DNA of 64,000 nucleotides, taken from contig CAVOVI010000010.1 in the NCBI GenBank assembly GCA_963699825.1, positions 124,001 through 188,000 of the forward strand, given 5' to 3'. The position numbers and the translations under genes were made by a program. Numbering within the stretch: the first letter of the stretch is position 1; each line of letters begins with the position of its first letter. Below, piece by piece: positions 20,913 through 30,984 of the stretch. The notes below the pieces were generated by a model. The model worked only from the letters and a program-made list of their open reading frames with translations, was not told the origin of the DNA and searched no databases. Source of the stretch: SPDF01 sp963699825 (GTDB taxonomy: Bacteria; Gemmatimonadota; Gemmatimonadetes; Gemmatimonadales; GWC2-71-9).

Positions 20913-22542
20913 ATGACCGATCGTCGCGACTTCCTGAAGGCCGCCGGTGTCACGGCAGCGGCCCTTGCCTCGGATGGCATCCTCCGGGGCGCGTTCGCCT
21001 CTCCTCGCTTCGGCCGCCCGGTCGGCCAACACCGGGCCGACCATGGATCCCGCCACCAGGGACCTCCTCATGGAAGCGCTCAACGCCGCGAAACGGGCCG
21101 GCGCCAGCTACGCCGACATCCGGATCGGGCGCCAGCGCAGCAGCTATATCCGGACCCGGGAGGACCGCGTCCAGTCCTCCTCGGAAAGCGACACGCTCGG
21201 CGCCGGTGTGCGGGCACTGGTGGATGGCACCTGGGGATTCGCCGCGACCAAGACCCTCAACAAGGAAGGCGTGGCCGGCGCGGCCCGTGAAGCGGTCGCG
21301 ATTGCCAAGGCGGATCGGATCGCCCGCGACCGGCCGGTGGAACTCTGGCCATCGCCGTCCTATCAGGACGTGAGCTGGCAAAGCGTCTACCAGATCGATC
21401 CCTTCACCATCTCGCTCGAGGAGAAGGCCGACCTCCTGCTCCGGGCCAACGCCGAGGCGATGAAGGCCAGGAACGTGAAGTTCGCGTCCAGCTCCATCTC
21501 GATGGTGAAGGACGAGCGAAACTACGCCAACACCGACGGGTCGGTCATCGCCCAGCAGTTCTTCCGGATCTCGCCTGATGTCACCGCCACCGCCGTGGCC
21601 CCGGATCGCTCTGATTTCCAGTCGCGGTCCTCGCAGGTGCCGCCGGCGAGTCGGGGCTGGGAGTATGTGCTGTCGGCCGACCTGGTCGGCAACGCCCGGC
21701 TGTGGGGTGAGGAGGCTTCACAGAAGTTGACCGCCAAGCCGGTGGAGGTCGGTCGGTACGACCTGATCCTCCATCCAACGCATCTCTGGCTCACCATCCA
21801 CGAGTCGATCGGGCACCCGACCGAGCTCGACCGCGCGATGGGCTACGAGGCCAACTACGCCGGCACCAGCTTCGTGGCACCGCCCCGGGAGGTACTCGGC
21901 AAGCTCAAGTACGGCCCGGAGTTCATGAACGTTCAGGGGGACCGGTCGCAGGAGGGCGCGCTGGCCACCATCGGGTGGGACGACGAGGGGGTCAAGCCGA
22001 ACGACTTCCTGATCATCAAGAACGGCGTGATGAACGACTACCAGACCACCCGCGAGCAGGCGGGCTGGCTCAAGTGGTGGTACGACGAGCAGGGCATCCC
22101 GACCCGCTCGCATGGATGTTCGTACGCCCAGAACTGGGGCAGCGTCCAGTTCCAGCGGATGCCCAACGTCTCCCTGCTCCCCGGGGCCGAGGATCTTTCG
22201 TGGGAGGACATCATCGCGGCTACCGACCGGGGCATTGCCATCATGGGCAACGGGTCATTCTCCATCGACCAGCAGCGCTACAACGCCCAGTTCGGCGGCC
22301 AGGTCTTCTACGAGGTCCGGGGCGGCAAGATCGTCGGCATGATGAAGGACGTCGCGTACCAGATCCGGACGCCGGATTTCTGGAACTCGATGGACATGAT
22401 CGGCGGCAAGTCGAGCTACATGCTGGGCGGCGCGCTGAATGACGGAAAGGGACAACCGGGCCAGAGCAACGCGGTGAGCCACGGGTGTGTGCCCTCCCGC
22501 TTCCGCCAGGTGAACGTGATCAACACCGGGAGGACGGCATGA
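20913..22542 (+). CDS. tldD: TldD-family metalloprotease with Tat signal (frameshifted)
   Basis: TldD is the catalytic subunit of the TldD/TldE protease, which degrades unfolded or modified peptides (known for microcin B17 and CcdA). The zinc motif HESIGHPTELDR is present (H-E-x3-H type). The N-terminal domain has ADIRIGRQRSSYIRTREDRV, and the C-terminal domain has KNGVMNDYQTTREQAGWL and GNGSFSIDQQRYNAQFGGQ. Unusually, the N-terminus is a twin-arginine signal, RRDFLKAAGVTAAALA, so export across the membrane is predicted. An extra base near 21003 separates the signal from the body; corrected length is about 542 aa. The tldE ATG overlaps the stop by 4 nt. Confidence 0.85.
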
Positions 22543-23882
22543 GCGGCCCCGTGATGTCCCGCGAGGAGGCCCAGTCATTACTGGAGCGCGTCATGGGCTT
22601 CTCGAAGGCCGAGCGGGTCCAGGTGAGCGTCAACAGCTTCCGCACGGCGAACACCCGGTTTGCGGCCAACCAGCTCTCCACGGCGGGCACGGTGGACGAT
22701 TCCGGCGTCACTATCGAGAGCTGGTACGGCGCCAAGCACGCCGCGGCGCGCACCAACGATCTCTCGGACGCGTCGCTCAGCGCGGCGGTGGCCCGGTCGG
22801 AGGCGCAGGCCCGGCTCGCCCCCGAGGACCCGGAAGACATGCCGCTCCTCGGACCCCAGACGTACGTCCCCGTCATGTCGTATTTCGATTCCACCGCGGA
22901 GCTCACCGCCGGCGACCGCGCGCAGGCGGCGCTAACCGCGCTGGAGGTGACCCGCGCGTCGGGCGACCTGCTGGCGTCAGGATTCCTCGAGACCCGGGCC
23001 AGCGCCACGGCGCTGGCGAACAGCGCCGGGCTCTTCGCCTATGATCGCACCACGACGGCCAATTACACGCTGACGGTGCGGACCACGGACGGCACCGGCT
23101 CCGGCTGGGCCGGGGCCGACAACCCCGACTGGTCGAAGCTGGATTTCCGCTCGGTGAGCAGCAGGGCCATCGACAAGGCGCTCGCTTCGCGGGACCCGGT
23201 GGCCATCGAGCCGGGCCGCTATACCGCGATCCTGGAGCCGCAGGCGGTCGGCGACCTGACGCAACTGATACTGTACGCCCTTTCTGCCCGGTCCGCCGAC
23301 GAGGGCCGCAGTCCATTCGCCAAAGAAGGCGGCGGCAACAAGATCGGCGAGAAGATTCTCGACGAGCGCATCAGCATGATCTCCGATCCGCAGGATCCCA
23401 TTCTGCTCGCGCGACCGTTCGACGGCGAGGGTCTGCCGCTCGGCCGCCAGGTCTGGATCGAGAACGGGGTGCTCAAGGCGCTGAACTACTCCCGCTACTG
23501 GGCCAGGAAGACGGGGAATACTCCGACCGGCGGGCCGTCGTCCTGCATCGTACCAGGTGGAACGACCTCGGTGGATGAGATGATTGCCCAGACCGAGCGT
23601 GGGGTGCTGTTGAGCCGGCTCTGGTACCTTCGGCAGGTGGACCCCCGCACCATCCTCTACACCGGCCTCACCCGCGACGGCACCTTCCTGATCGAGAATG
23701 GAAAGATCAGCAAGGCGATCCGGAACTTCCGGTTCAATGAATCGCCGCTGTTCATGCTGAACAGCGTGGAGGCGATGGGGCCGGCCCAGCGGCTGGCCGG
23801 CACGGAATCCGGCGGGGACGTCGCGATGCCGGCGATGAAAGTGCGCGACTTCAACTTCACGAGCTTGTCGGAGGCCGTCTGA
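22539..23882 (+). CDS. tldE: TldE/PmbA-family protein
   Basis: This is the non-catalytic partner of TldD in the heterodimeric TldD/TldE protease. The 447-aa protein has the family features EEAQSLLERVM, the fold segment ANQLSTAGTVDDSGVTIESW, EPGRYTAILEPQAVGDLTQ, and the C-terminal LIENGKISKAIRNFRFNESP. There is no HExxxH motif, as expected for TldE. No signal peptide is visible, in contrast to its partner. If the pair works in the periplasm, TldE must either be carried along with TldD or have an unseen start. The ATG overlaps the tldD stop, and the next gene follows directly. Confidence 0.85.
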   Translation: MSGPVMSREEAQSLLERVMGFSKAERVQVSVNSFRTANTRFAANQLSTAGTVDDSGVTIESWYGAKHAAARTNDLSDASLSAAVARSEAQARLAPEDPEDMPLLGPQTYVPVMSYFDSTAELTAGDRAQAALTALEVTRASGDLLASGFLETRASATALANSAGLFAYDRTTTANYTLTVRTTDGTGSGWAGADNPDWSKLDFRSVSSRAIDKALASRDPVAIEPGRYTAILEPQAVGDLTQLILYALSARSADEGRSPFAKEGGGNKIGEKILDERISMISDPQDPILLARPFDGEGLPLGRQVWIENGVLKALNYSRYWARKTGNTPTGGPSSCIVPGGTTSVDEMIAQTERGVLLSRLWYLRQVDPRTILYTGLTRDGTFLIENGKISKAIRNFRFNESPLFMLNSVEAMGPAQRLAGTESGGDVAMPAMKVRDFNFTSLSEAV

Positions 23883-23923
23883 ACCAGGCCGGCCACGCGG
23901 GCATCGAGCGGCTGCGGCGGGAG

Positions 23924-24868
23924 GTGCACCGCCGCATCGTCGGGCAGGAGACTGTGGTGGACGAGGTCCTCATGGCGTTGCTCGCGGGCGGCCACGCGCT
24001 CGTGGTGGGCGTGCCGGGACTCGCCAAGACGCTCCTGATCAGTTCCCTCGCGCAGGCGATGCAGCTCGATTTCCGCCGCATCCAGTTCACGCCCGACCTG
24101 GTGCCCAGCGACATCACGGGCACCGAGGTGATGGAAGAGGACTCTGCCACCGGCACCCGGTCATTCCGCTTCGTCCGCGGCCCGGTCTTCGCCAACATTG
24201 TCCTGGCCGACGAGATCAACCGGACGCCGCCAAGGACCCAGGCCGCGCTGCTCGAGGCGATGCAGGAGCATCGGGTGACCACCGCCGGGGAATCGCTGCC
24301 GCTTCCCGAGCCGTTCTTCGTACTCGCCACCCAGAATCCAATCGAGCAGGAAGGCACCTACCCGCTGCCCGAGGCCCAGCTGGATCGGTTCCTGTTCGAC
24401 ATCCGCATCGGATATCCTGCCGAGACGGAAGAGGTGGAGATTCTCCGTGCCACGACCGGCGGTGCACCGGAGCCGCTGGCACCGGTGCTCGATGCCGCGG
24501 AGACGCTCGCGCTGCAGCGCGCGACGCGCGAAGTGCCCGCCGCCGATGCGGCACTCCGGTATGCTTCGGCGCTGGTCCGCGCGACGCGACCGGACGATCC
24601 GACGGCGCCGGAGCTCGTGAAGCGCTATGTCCGGTGGGGCGCGGGGCCCCGGGCGGGCCAGGCGCTCATCCTCGGCGCCAAGGCCCACGTGATCCTCCAG
24701 GGACACGCGGTGGTCGCGCCGGAAGACATCCGGCGGGTCGTGTACCCGGTCTTGCGGCACCGGATCCTCTCCAATTTCGCGGGGGAGGCCGAGGGCGTCC
24801 GGGCAGAGCAGATTATCAAGGCGGTGCTCGACCTGGTGCCTCCACCCCGCGGGGAAATTCGAATCTAG
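23924..24868 (+). CDS. MoxR-family AAA+ ATPase
   Basis: MoxR ATPases act as chaperones that mature or activate partners, often with VWA-domain proteins encoded beside them. Walker A is GVPGLAKTLL and Walker B is IVLADEINRTPP. Sensor 1 lies in FFVLATQNPIEQEGTYPLPE, a MoxR signature, and PEAQLDRFLF carries the arginine-finger region. The GTG at 23924 gives 314 aa but cuts into the usual N-terminal helix. In-frame sequence continues upstream to a CTG at 23879 that overlaps the tldE stop (LNQAGHAGIERLRREV), and this may be the real start. The gene begins the DUF58/BatA-type block. Confidence 0.88.
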   Translation: MHRRIVGQETVVDEVLMALLAGGHALVVGVPGLAKTLLISSLAQAMQLDFRRIQFTPDLVPSDITGTEVMEEDSATGTRSFRFVRGPVFANIVLADEINRTPPRTQAALLEAMQEHRVTTAGESLPLPEPFFVLATQNPIEQEGTYPLPEAQLDRFLFDIRIGYPAETEEVEILRATTGGAPEPLAPVLDAAETLALQRATREVPAADAALRYASALVRATRPDDPTAPELVKRYVRWGAGPRAGQALILGAKAHVILQGHAVVAPEDIRRVVYPVLRHRILSNFAGEAEGVRAEQIIKAVLDLVPPPRGEIRI

Positions 24869-24869
24869 G

Positions 24870-25748
24870 GTGCCGGCATCGAGCCTCCGCGACTACGGCC
24901 CCCTCCTCGATGCCCTTGCCGGCCTCTCCTGGCCGGCCCGGCGGCCGGTCGGCGCGGGCGCCGCCGGGAGCCATCCCTCCCGCCTCCGGGGCATGGCGGC
25001 CGACTTCACGGAGTATCGACCCTATCGTCCAGGCGATGACCCGCGACGCCTGGACTGGAAGCTTCTGGCCCGGACCGATCGCGCCTACCTCCGGCTCACC
25101 GACGACAATGCGACGCGTTCGACGCTCATCCTGGTGGATGCCTCCGCGTCACTCGGGTTTCCCGAAGTCACCCTGGCCAAATGGACCCAGGCCTGCCGCC
25201 TAGCGGTGGGGCTCGCCTCCGTGGCGCGCAACGACGGAGATCCGGCCGGGCTGGTGGTGGCGCATGAGCGCAATCCCGTCCGGCTCGTTCCGCGCGCCCG
25301 GTCCGGCACCATTCCGGAAATGGCGCGGGCCCTCGGCTCACTCAGTCCTGGCGGCTCGGCGCGGCTGAGTCCCGCACTGGATCAGGTGCGCGCTGGCTGG
25401 CGGCTGGTGTTGATCTCTGATTTTCTGGGTGACGAGGCGGAACTCCTGCCGCTGGTGCGCCAGAGAATCGCAGCGGGCGCGGAGGTGTTCGCCGTCCAGA
25501 TCGTTTCGGACGAGGAACTGCGGCCTCCACCGACGACCCGCATGGCAGTGGACCCGGAGCAGCCCGAGGTGCGGCGCGTGCTGCAGGCAAACGTCCTCCC
25601 GGAGTACGCCGACCGCTTCGCGACGTGGCGCGCCGGGCTGCGGAGCGAGTGGCGGCACGCAGGCGCCGAATTCACCGAGGTGGGCGCCGAGGAGGATTCC
25701 GCCCGGGCGATCCGACGGATCGTCGCCGGGGTGGAAGGCTCGCCATGA
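24870..25748 (+). CDS. DUF58 domain protein
   Basis: DUF58 proteins carry a VWA-like fold and almost always follow a moxR gene; they are thought to be substrates or partners of MoxR. The signature YRPGDDPRRLDWKLLART is complete at about residues 50-67. A VWA-like metal-site segment follows (STLILVDASASLGFPE), and further on LVLISDFLGDEAEL. The 292-aa protein has no transmembrane segment. The GTG start is 1 nt after the moxR stop, and the next ATG overlaps its TGA. Confidence 0.88.
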   Translation: MPASSLRDYGPLLDALAGLSWPARRPVGAGAAGSHPSRLRGMAADFTEYRPYRPGDDPRRLDWKLLARTDRAYLRLTDDNATRSTLILVDASASLGFPEVTLAKWTQACRLAVGLASVARNDGDPAGLVVAHERNPVRLVPRARSGTIPEMARALGSLSPGGSARLSPALDQVRAGWRLVLISDFLGDEAELLPLVRQRIAAGAEVFAVQIVSDEELRPPPTTRMAVDPEQPEVRRVLQANVLPEYADRFATWRAGLRSEWRHAGAEFTEVGAEEDSARAIRRIVAGVEGSP

Positions 25749-26977
25749 CGTTCGGCGCCCCGATCTGGCTTGCGGCCGCCGGCGTGGTCGCCGGCGTCGT
25801 GGTCGGTCTGCATCTGTTGACCCGTCGGTCGCCGCGCACCTTTCTCTTTCCTACCGCCCGCTTCATTCCTGATCGACCTGCGAACGCCCCCGCACCCGCC
25901 ACCCGACCGACGGATCTTCTCCTGCTTCTCCTGCGCGTCGCGGTTGTCCTCCTGCTGGGGGCGGCGTTCGCCCGTCCACGGACAGACCCGCCGCGCCGAC
26001 TTCGCACGGTCGTGGCACTCGACCGGTCGCGCTCGGCGGCGACCAAACTCGATTCCGTTGCGGCAGCGGTCGTGCGAAACGCCGATCTCGTCATTGCGTT
26101 CGACAGTATTGCTACACCGGTAACGGAGGGCGGGGATCGGCTTCCGGCGAGTCAGGGCCGAGGCTCGCTCTCCGCGGCCCTCGTCGGCGCGATGCGGGCC
26201 GCACCAGCACTTGCCGAGTCGGGCGACTCGATCGAGCTCGTCATCGTCTCTCCCTTCGCATCTGAAGAGTGGGACGAGGCGACGCTGGACATCCGTCGAT
26301 CGTGGGCCGGGAGCATTCGTCTCGTTCCAATTGCCGGCGCGGCACCGACCGTCATCGAAGGCGGCGGCCTGCGCGCCGACGCCGCCGATCCGATGATGGC
26401 CACCGTGGGGCTCCTGGATGGCGGGTTGCCCGCGGGGACCCGTTTGATCCGGACTCTGGTGACCGCCGCCGACTCGGCCTGGGCGAATCAGGGGGGAGCG
26501 CTGGTGTATTGGCATGCCGGTGACTCGATCCGGCCGCGGATGGAGGGCCTGGCCACCGGCGTGATTGCCGGAAGCCACGCCGTGGTCGCTCCGTTTGCCT
26601 ACCGCTCCGTAATGCCGTCCGGGCGTGTGGTTGCCCGCTGGGCCGATGGCACACCCGCGGCGATTGAGCGACCACTTGGCGCCGGCTGCGAGCGCGACGT
26701 CGGCATACCCCTGCCGGTGGCTGGTGACATTGCACTTCGACCCAGCGTCCAGCGCCTTGTGCGTCAATTGAGTAGTCCTTGCGGAGGCGCACGAGACGAC
26801 CAGGCGGTGCCATCCGAGCGGCTCGACAGCCTGCGGGGGACCGGCGACTTGCTCGCGTCTTCCTCGGTGGACTCCGGAGAACAGCACCGGATACCTGCGC
26901 ATTTGGGACTCTTGATTGTCGCCGCGCTGTTGTTGCTGCTCGAACCATTCCTCCGCAGGGATCGGGCGACGGCATGA
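25745..26977 (+). CDS. BatA-like membrane protein
   Basis: The 410-aa protein opens with the BatA/aerotolerance N-terminal domain (PF07584 type): a first membrane helix FGAPIWLAAAGVVAGVVVGL, then HLLTRRSPRTFLFPTARFIP, and a second helix in LLLLLLRVAVVLLLGAAFAR. The middle region, about residues 85-370, looks like a degenerate VWA or sugar-binding-like periplasmic domain without a clear MIDAS. A last helix (HLGLLIVAALLLLLEPFL) is near the C-terminus. In related clusters such proteins form a membrane complex with DUF58 and MoxR. Overlaps of 4 nt on both sides indicate one operon. Confidence 0.75.
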   Translation: MTFGAPIWLAAAGVVAGVVVGLHLLTRRSPRTFLFPTARFIPDRPANAPAPATRPTDLLLLLLRVAVVLLLGAAFARPRTDPPRRLRTVVALDRSRSAATKLDSVAAAVVRNADLVIAFDSIATPVTEGGDRLPASQGRGSLSAALVGAMRAAPALAESGDSIELVIVSPFASEEWDEATLDIRRSWAGSIRLVPIAGAAPTVIEGGGLRADAADPMMATVGLLDGGLPAGTRLIRTLVTAADSAWANQGGALVYWHAGDSIRPRMEGLATGVIAGSHAVVAPFAYRSVMPSGRVVARWADGTPAAIERPLGAGCERDVGIPLPVAGDIALRPSVQRLVRQLSSPCGGARDDQAVPSERLDSLRGTGDLLASSSVDSGEQHRIPAHLGLLIVAALLLLLEPFLRRDRATA

Positions 26978-29018
26978 CAGCCCGACGGCGGGTACGCCGA
27001 GTCAGGCTCGTGCTTGCCGCCGCGGTGGGGGCGGCTGCCGTGGGTTGGGCCGTCGCGGTGTGGGGAGGCCTCTTCCTGCTCGTCGGTGCGGCCGATTCGG
27101 CTCTCGGACTCACGCGCGCAACGCGGCAGGCGCTTGGACTTGTGAGCGTCATCCTCGGTGCCGCGGCCGCCGTCACGGTCCTGTGGCGCAACAGGGGTGT
27201 CACGTCTCTGGAGGCGGTCGCGTTGTGGCTGGAGGAACGCGCGCCCTCGATGCGTTACGCGCTCGTCACACTGATCGAAGGCCACCATCCCACGGCCACG
27301 CCGCGGCTGGAGAGCGCGGTGGCGGCAGTGAGTTGGGACCGATCGTTCCGTGAGCATCTCCTCCGGCCAACCGCCATCCCTCTCGTCGCAGCCATCGTGG
27401 TCATCACGGCGCTTGCCCTCCTGCCTCGCGGGGTCTTCGAGCGCATCACGGCACCGCAACCCGGGGATGTCCTGAGTCAGCCGGCGACCGGTGCCGATCG
27501 TGCCGACCCGCTGCGGCCGATCGTGGTCACCCTCGTGCCGCCTGCGTATGCCGGCCTCGGGCGAGAGACGCTCGAGGATCCGGAGACGATAGCCGGATTG
27601 GCAGGGACCCGGGCCACCGTTGCGGGGCGGGGCGGCGCCGCGGGAGTAACCGCAACTCTCGGCGAGCGGGCGATCCGCACAGGTACTTCGGGCGACCGAT
27701 GGGTCGTCACCTTCGATTTGCCGGATTCGGCTGTCGTCCTGCGACTGGCTGTCGGCGGGAGCACGCGCCTGGTGGTGGTCGACGCGCGGCCGGATTCGCT
27801 GCCCGTGGTGCGACTCGCCGCCCCCGCGCGGGATAGCCGTGTGGCCGACGCCCCGCGGCGCGCTTGCCCTCCGCGCTCTCGCGCACGACGACTACGGCCT
27901 GGCCAACGGCTGGTTCGAATACGTCGTGACGACCGGTTCGGGAGAGAAGTTCACCTTCCGGAGTGGTGTCGTGGGTCGACGGACATTTGACGGCGCGCGA
28001 GACGGGGTGCTGGAGGCACGGCTTCCCCTCGATTCCCTGCAACTGAAGCCGGGAGACGTCATGCACCTGCGCGCGGTCGCACGGGATCGGAACGTCGTGA
28101 CAGGCCCCGACACCGGCTTCTCCGACACGCGAACGATCCGCGTGCCGAGTCCGGGCGAGGGGGACTCGGTGTCGGTGTACGCCATGGCGCCGGCCGATGC
28201 CGACTCGTCGCTGCTCAGCCAGCGGATGCTGATCATGCTGGCCGAAGCACTCCAGACTCGTCGACCCCGGTTGTCGCGGGAGGTGGTGCTCCGGGAGTCG
28301 CGCGCGATCGGCCGGGACCAGGCTGCCCTGCGGCGTCAGGTGGCGGGCATCATCTTCCAGCGGCTCGGCGGTGAGGCGAGCGCGGAAGAGTCGGGTGCCG
28401 ACGTCAAGCGGGAATTGACGCCGGAGGAACTGCTGGCGGAAGCCGAGGAGGCCACCGAGCAGAGTGACGAAGCTCTCGACTTCGCTGAGGATGAGACGCC
28501 GGTCGTGGCCGTCAGCCGGCCGCTTCTCGAGGCATACAACGCGATGTGGGCTGCAGGTCGAGAACTCGATCAGGGCGACCCGGGTCGAGCGCTGCCCCCG
28601 ATGCACGAAGCACTGGCGGCCATCATGCGGGCGCGCGCGGCCGAGCGATTCTACCTACGCGGGCGTCCGCCGGTCGCCGTCGTGGACCTGGCACGGGTTC
28701 GGCTGACGGGGAAGCTGGCCGACATGCGTCCCTCTCCCGCGCAGGGGGACCCGTACGAGGCGACCAGCGTTTCCGCGCTGCTGGAGCGGTTCACGCGCGC
28801 GGCGGACAGCGCTGCCCGAGACGGCCGCGGTCGATTCGCTCGCCATCCTGCGGGTGGATGCGTTGCGGACCGCGCCGGCGTTCGCGGCCACGCTGGGAGA
28901 GGCGATCGCTGCGCTCCGGTCCGGCCGGGATGCAACGTCGGCCCTCATCGAGGCCCGGCGCTCGCTCGGCGAGCCCCCCGTTCCTCAGCCGACCTTGAGC
29001 GCGTGGGGGCTGCCGTGA
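26974..29018 (+). CDS. DUF4175-like membrane protein (two frameshifts)
   Basis: Two or three N-terminal membrane segments (LVLAAAVGAAAVGWAVAVWG, ALGLVSVILGAAAAVTVLW, and one near 27390) precede a large periplasmic part with a beta domain (RPIVVTLVPPAYAGL; ALRALAHDDYGLANGWFEY). A helical, Glu-rich C-terminal half follows (LTPEELLAEAEEATEQSDEA). This layout resembles DUF4175 proteins found in MoxR/BatA clusters. Family assignment is by architecture and is tentative. Extra bases near 27850 and near 28819 break the frame. The corrected C-terminus ends QPTLSAWGLP at the TGA 29016-29018, which overlaps the next GTG. Corrected length is about 680 aa. Confidence 0.65.
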
Positions 29019-29626
29019 GCGAATTCGTCTTTGCCACCGCCCAGTACGAGTCGGGCGATTGGGAATCGGCACCGCTGCTGCCCGCCAATATCATCGACAC
29101 GCTGGCCCGCTACACCTCGCTGGCGCTCGCGCCGCAGGGCGTCGCGGTGCCGCTGGGTTCAAGCGACCTCTTCCGCTATCCGCTGGTGTACCTCACCGGG
29201 CACCTGCCGCTGCGGTTCACCGAGCAGGAGCGGCGCAACCTGCGCGCCTTCGTGGACCGCGGCGGGATGCTCTTCGTGGACGATCACAACCACGACATCG
29301 ATGGGGTGTTTCACCAGACGGCCACGGAGGAGATTGGCCGGACCGTCGGCCCCCTGGTCGAACTGCCCAACGATCACTCCCTCTACTCGGCGTTCTTCCA
29401 CTTCCCGGACGGACCACCGGCCACCAGCCAGGAACTGAACGGCTGGGGAGACAACCTGGTCCACTCCCATCTCTTCGCCGTCTTGCGCGCCGGCCGCATC
29501 GCGGTCCTCTACAGCAACAAGGACTACAGCTCGGAGTGGGACTACCACCCCGAAACCAAGCGATTCTACTCGGTGGACAACACGCGATTCGCGGTCAACG
29601 TGGTGGTGTATGCACTTACCCGCTGA
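29015..29626 (+). CDS. DUF4159 domain protein
   Basis: This 203-aa protein matches DUF4159, a glutamine-amidotransferase-like fold of unknown role that is common in MoxR/DUF58/BatA clusters. Typical segments are FVFATAQYESGDWES, YPLVYLTGHLPLRFTEQERR, the turn DRGGMLFVDDHNHD, and a late WGDNLVHSHLFAVLRAGRI and YSSEWDYHPETKRFYSVDN. No signal peptide is present. In some related genes this domain is fused to a membrane anchor; here it is separate. The GTG at 29015 is chosen because it overlaps the preceding TGA; the family motif begins three residues later. Confidence 0.82.
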   Translation: MSEFVFATAQYESGDWESAPLLPANIIDTLARYTSLALAPQGVAVPLGSSDLFRYPLVYLTGHLPLRFTEQERRNLRAFVDRGGMLFVDDHNHDIDGVFHQTATEEIGRTVGPLVELPNDHSLYSAFFHFPDGPPATSQELNGWGDNLVHSHLFAVLRAGRIAVLYSNKDYSSEWDYHPETKRFYSVDNTRFAVNVVVYALTR

Positions 29627-30888
29627 TCGCCGTGGGCTTGAGTGGGGCCTGCGGGTGGCCGCGCTGGCGGCGCTCGGATGGTTGATCGTGCTCGCATTGC
29701 TGCCGGCGCGGCCGGCTGGCCGAGCGGTCGTCGAGTTAGCCGACGATTGGGAAGCCGCTCGCGCCGACTGGGCGTGGCACCCGCCGGCGGACTCGCTGGC
29801 GCTGGTGCTCAGCGCCGCTCCCTCGCCGGCCCTCCGGGATTGGCTGCTCGCCCTTCGGCGGTCGGGCATTCACGTCGTGTGGGAGGATGGCGGAGTGTCG
29901 CCAATCGTCGTGGAGGTCGAACCGCGGCGAGACCCGGCGGGCGGCGTACTCGTGCGCATCGCCGGTGCGTCGGGTACAAGCGTTTCGCTAGCCGACGGAC
30001 TTGGGCCCCTTGATACGCTGTCGGTAGGTGCCGAGGGAGGTGCCACGGTACGGCTGCCGCCGGTGGTGGGGCCGGTCAGCGCATCGGCTATCGGGACCAC
30101 GGCATGGGCTGGTAGCAACGGCGCGAATACGAGGTCGCCGCATTCTGGTGCTTGGATCGGCGGGGTGGGAGGCGCGATTCGTGGCGGCGGCGCTCGAGGA
30201 GCGGGGATGGACGGTGGACGCGCGATATACCGTGGCACCCGGCCTGGATGTCTCCCAGGGGACGCTGCTTCCGCTTGATACGGCGTCGCACGCGGCGGTG
30301 ATTGTCCTCGACTCCACGGCCAATCGCTACGCGGGAACGCTCGAGCGATTCGTCCGTTCGGGTGGCGGGCTGGTGCTGGCGGGTGAGGTCGGCGCGTCGC
30401 TGCGGCAGTTGGCGCCGGCGGCGCGGAGAGGGCAGGGGACGCACGCCGCGGCGATCACCTTCGAGCCGGGAGACCCGCGCAGGGCGCTCTCCTATGTCGA
30501 GCTCCGATCTCTGTCCACGGAAGGGGTCACATTGGAGACGCGCGATGGGGGCGTGGTGGTCGCGGCGCGGCGGGTCGGTGCCGGGCGTGTCGTCGAGATC
30601 GGGTACCGTGAGACCTGGCGCTGGCGGATGCAGGGTGGGGAGGGCGCCGTGGCCGCGCACCGCGCCTGGTGGGCCGATCTCGTGGCGGGTGTGGCCTACG
30701 CTCCCGCCGCGAGAAACCAGCCCGGCGATCCGGCGCCGCTCGCGAGCCTCGTGGATGCGCTTGGGCCGGCGACCCCGCTTCCACCCGCTCGGACGCCTCG
30801 TGGGCCGCTCTATCCGTGGTTGATTGCGGGATGTGGGCTCTGCCTCGTGCTCGAGTGGTCGTCGCGGCGGCTGCGGGGGGCGCGATAG
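29610..30888 (+). CDS. Membrane protein of the moxR cluster (frameshifted)
   Basis: I do not recognise a named family. An N-terminal membrane helix (LRVAALAALGWLIVLALLPA) is followed by a long periplasmic region. Part of it resembles a GATase1-like Rossmann fold (RRILVLGSAGWEARFVAAAL, VIVLDSTANRYAGTLERFVR, SGGGLVLAGEVGAS). A C-terminal helix (PLYPWLIAGCGLCLVLEWS) ends in a basic tail. An extra or missing base near 30108 breaks the frame; corrected length is about 425 aa. The start overlaps DUF4159 by 17 nt. Position and layout suggest it is the last subunit of the MoxR/BatA-type membrane complex. Confidence 0.65.
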
Positions 30889-30984
30889 CTGCCCACCTCG
30901 GGGCTGCAAAGTGAACAAATACAGACCCAGAGGGTGCAACGGATGGCGGACCGCCTGGCCACCGCATCCCCGAGGGAGGAGCCA

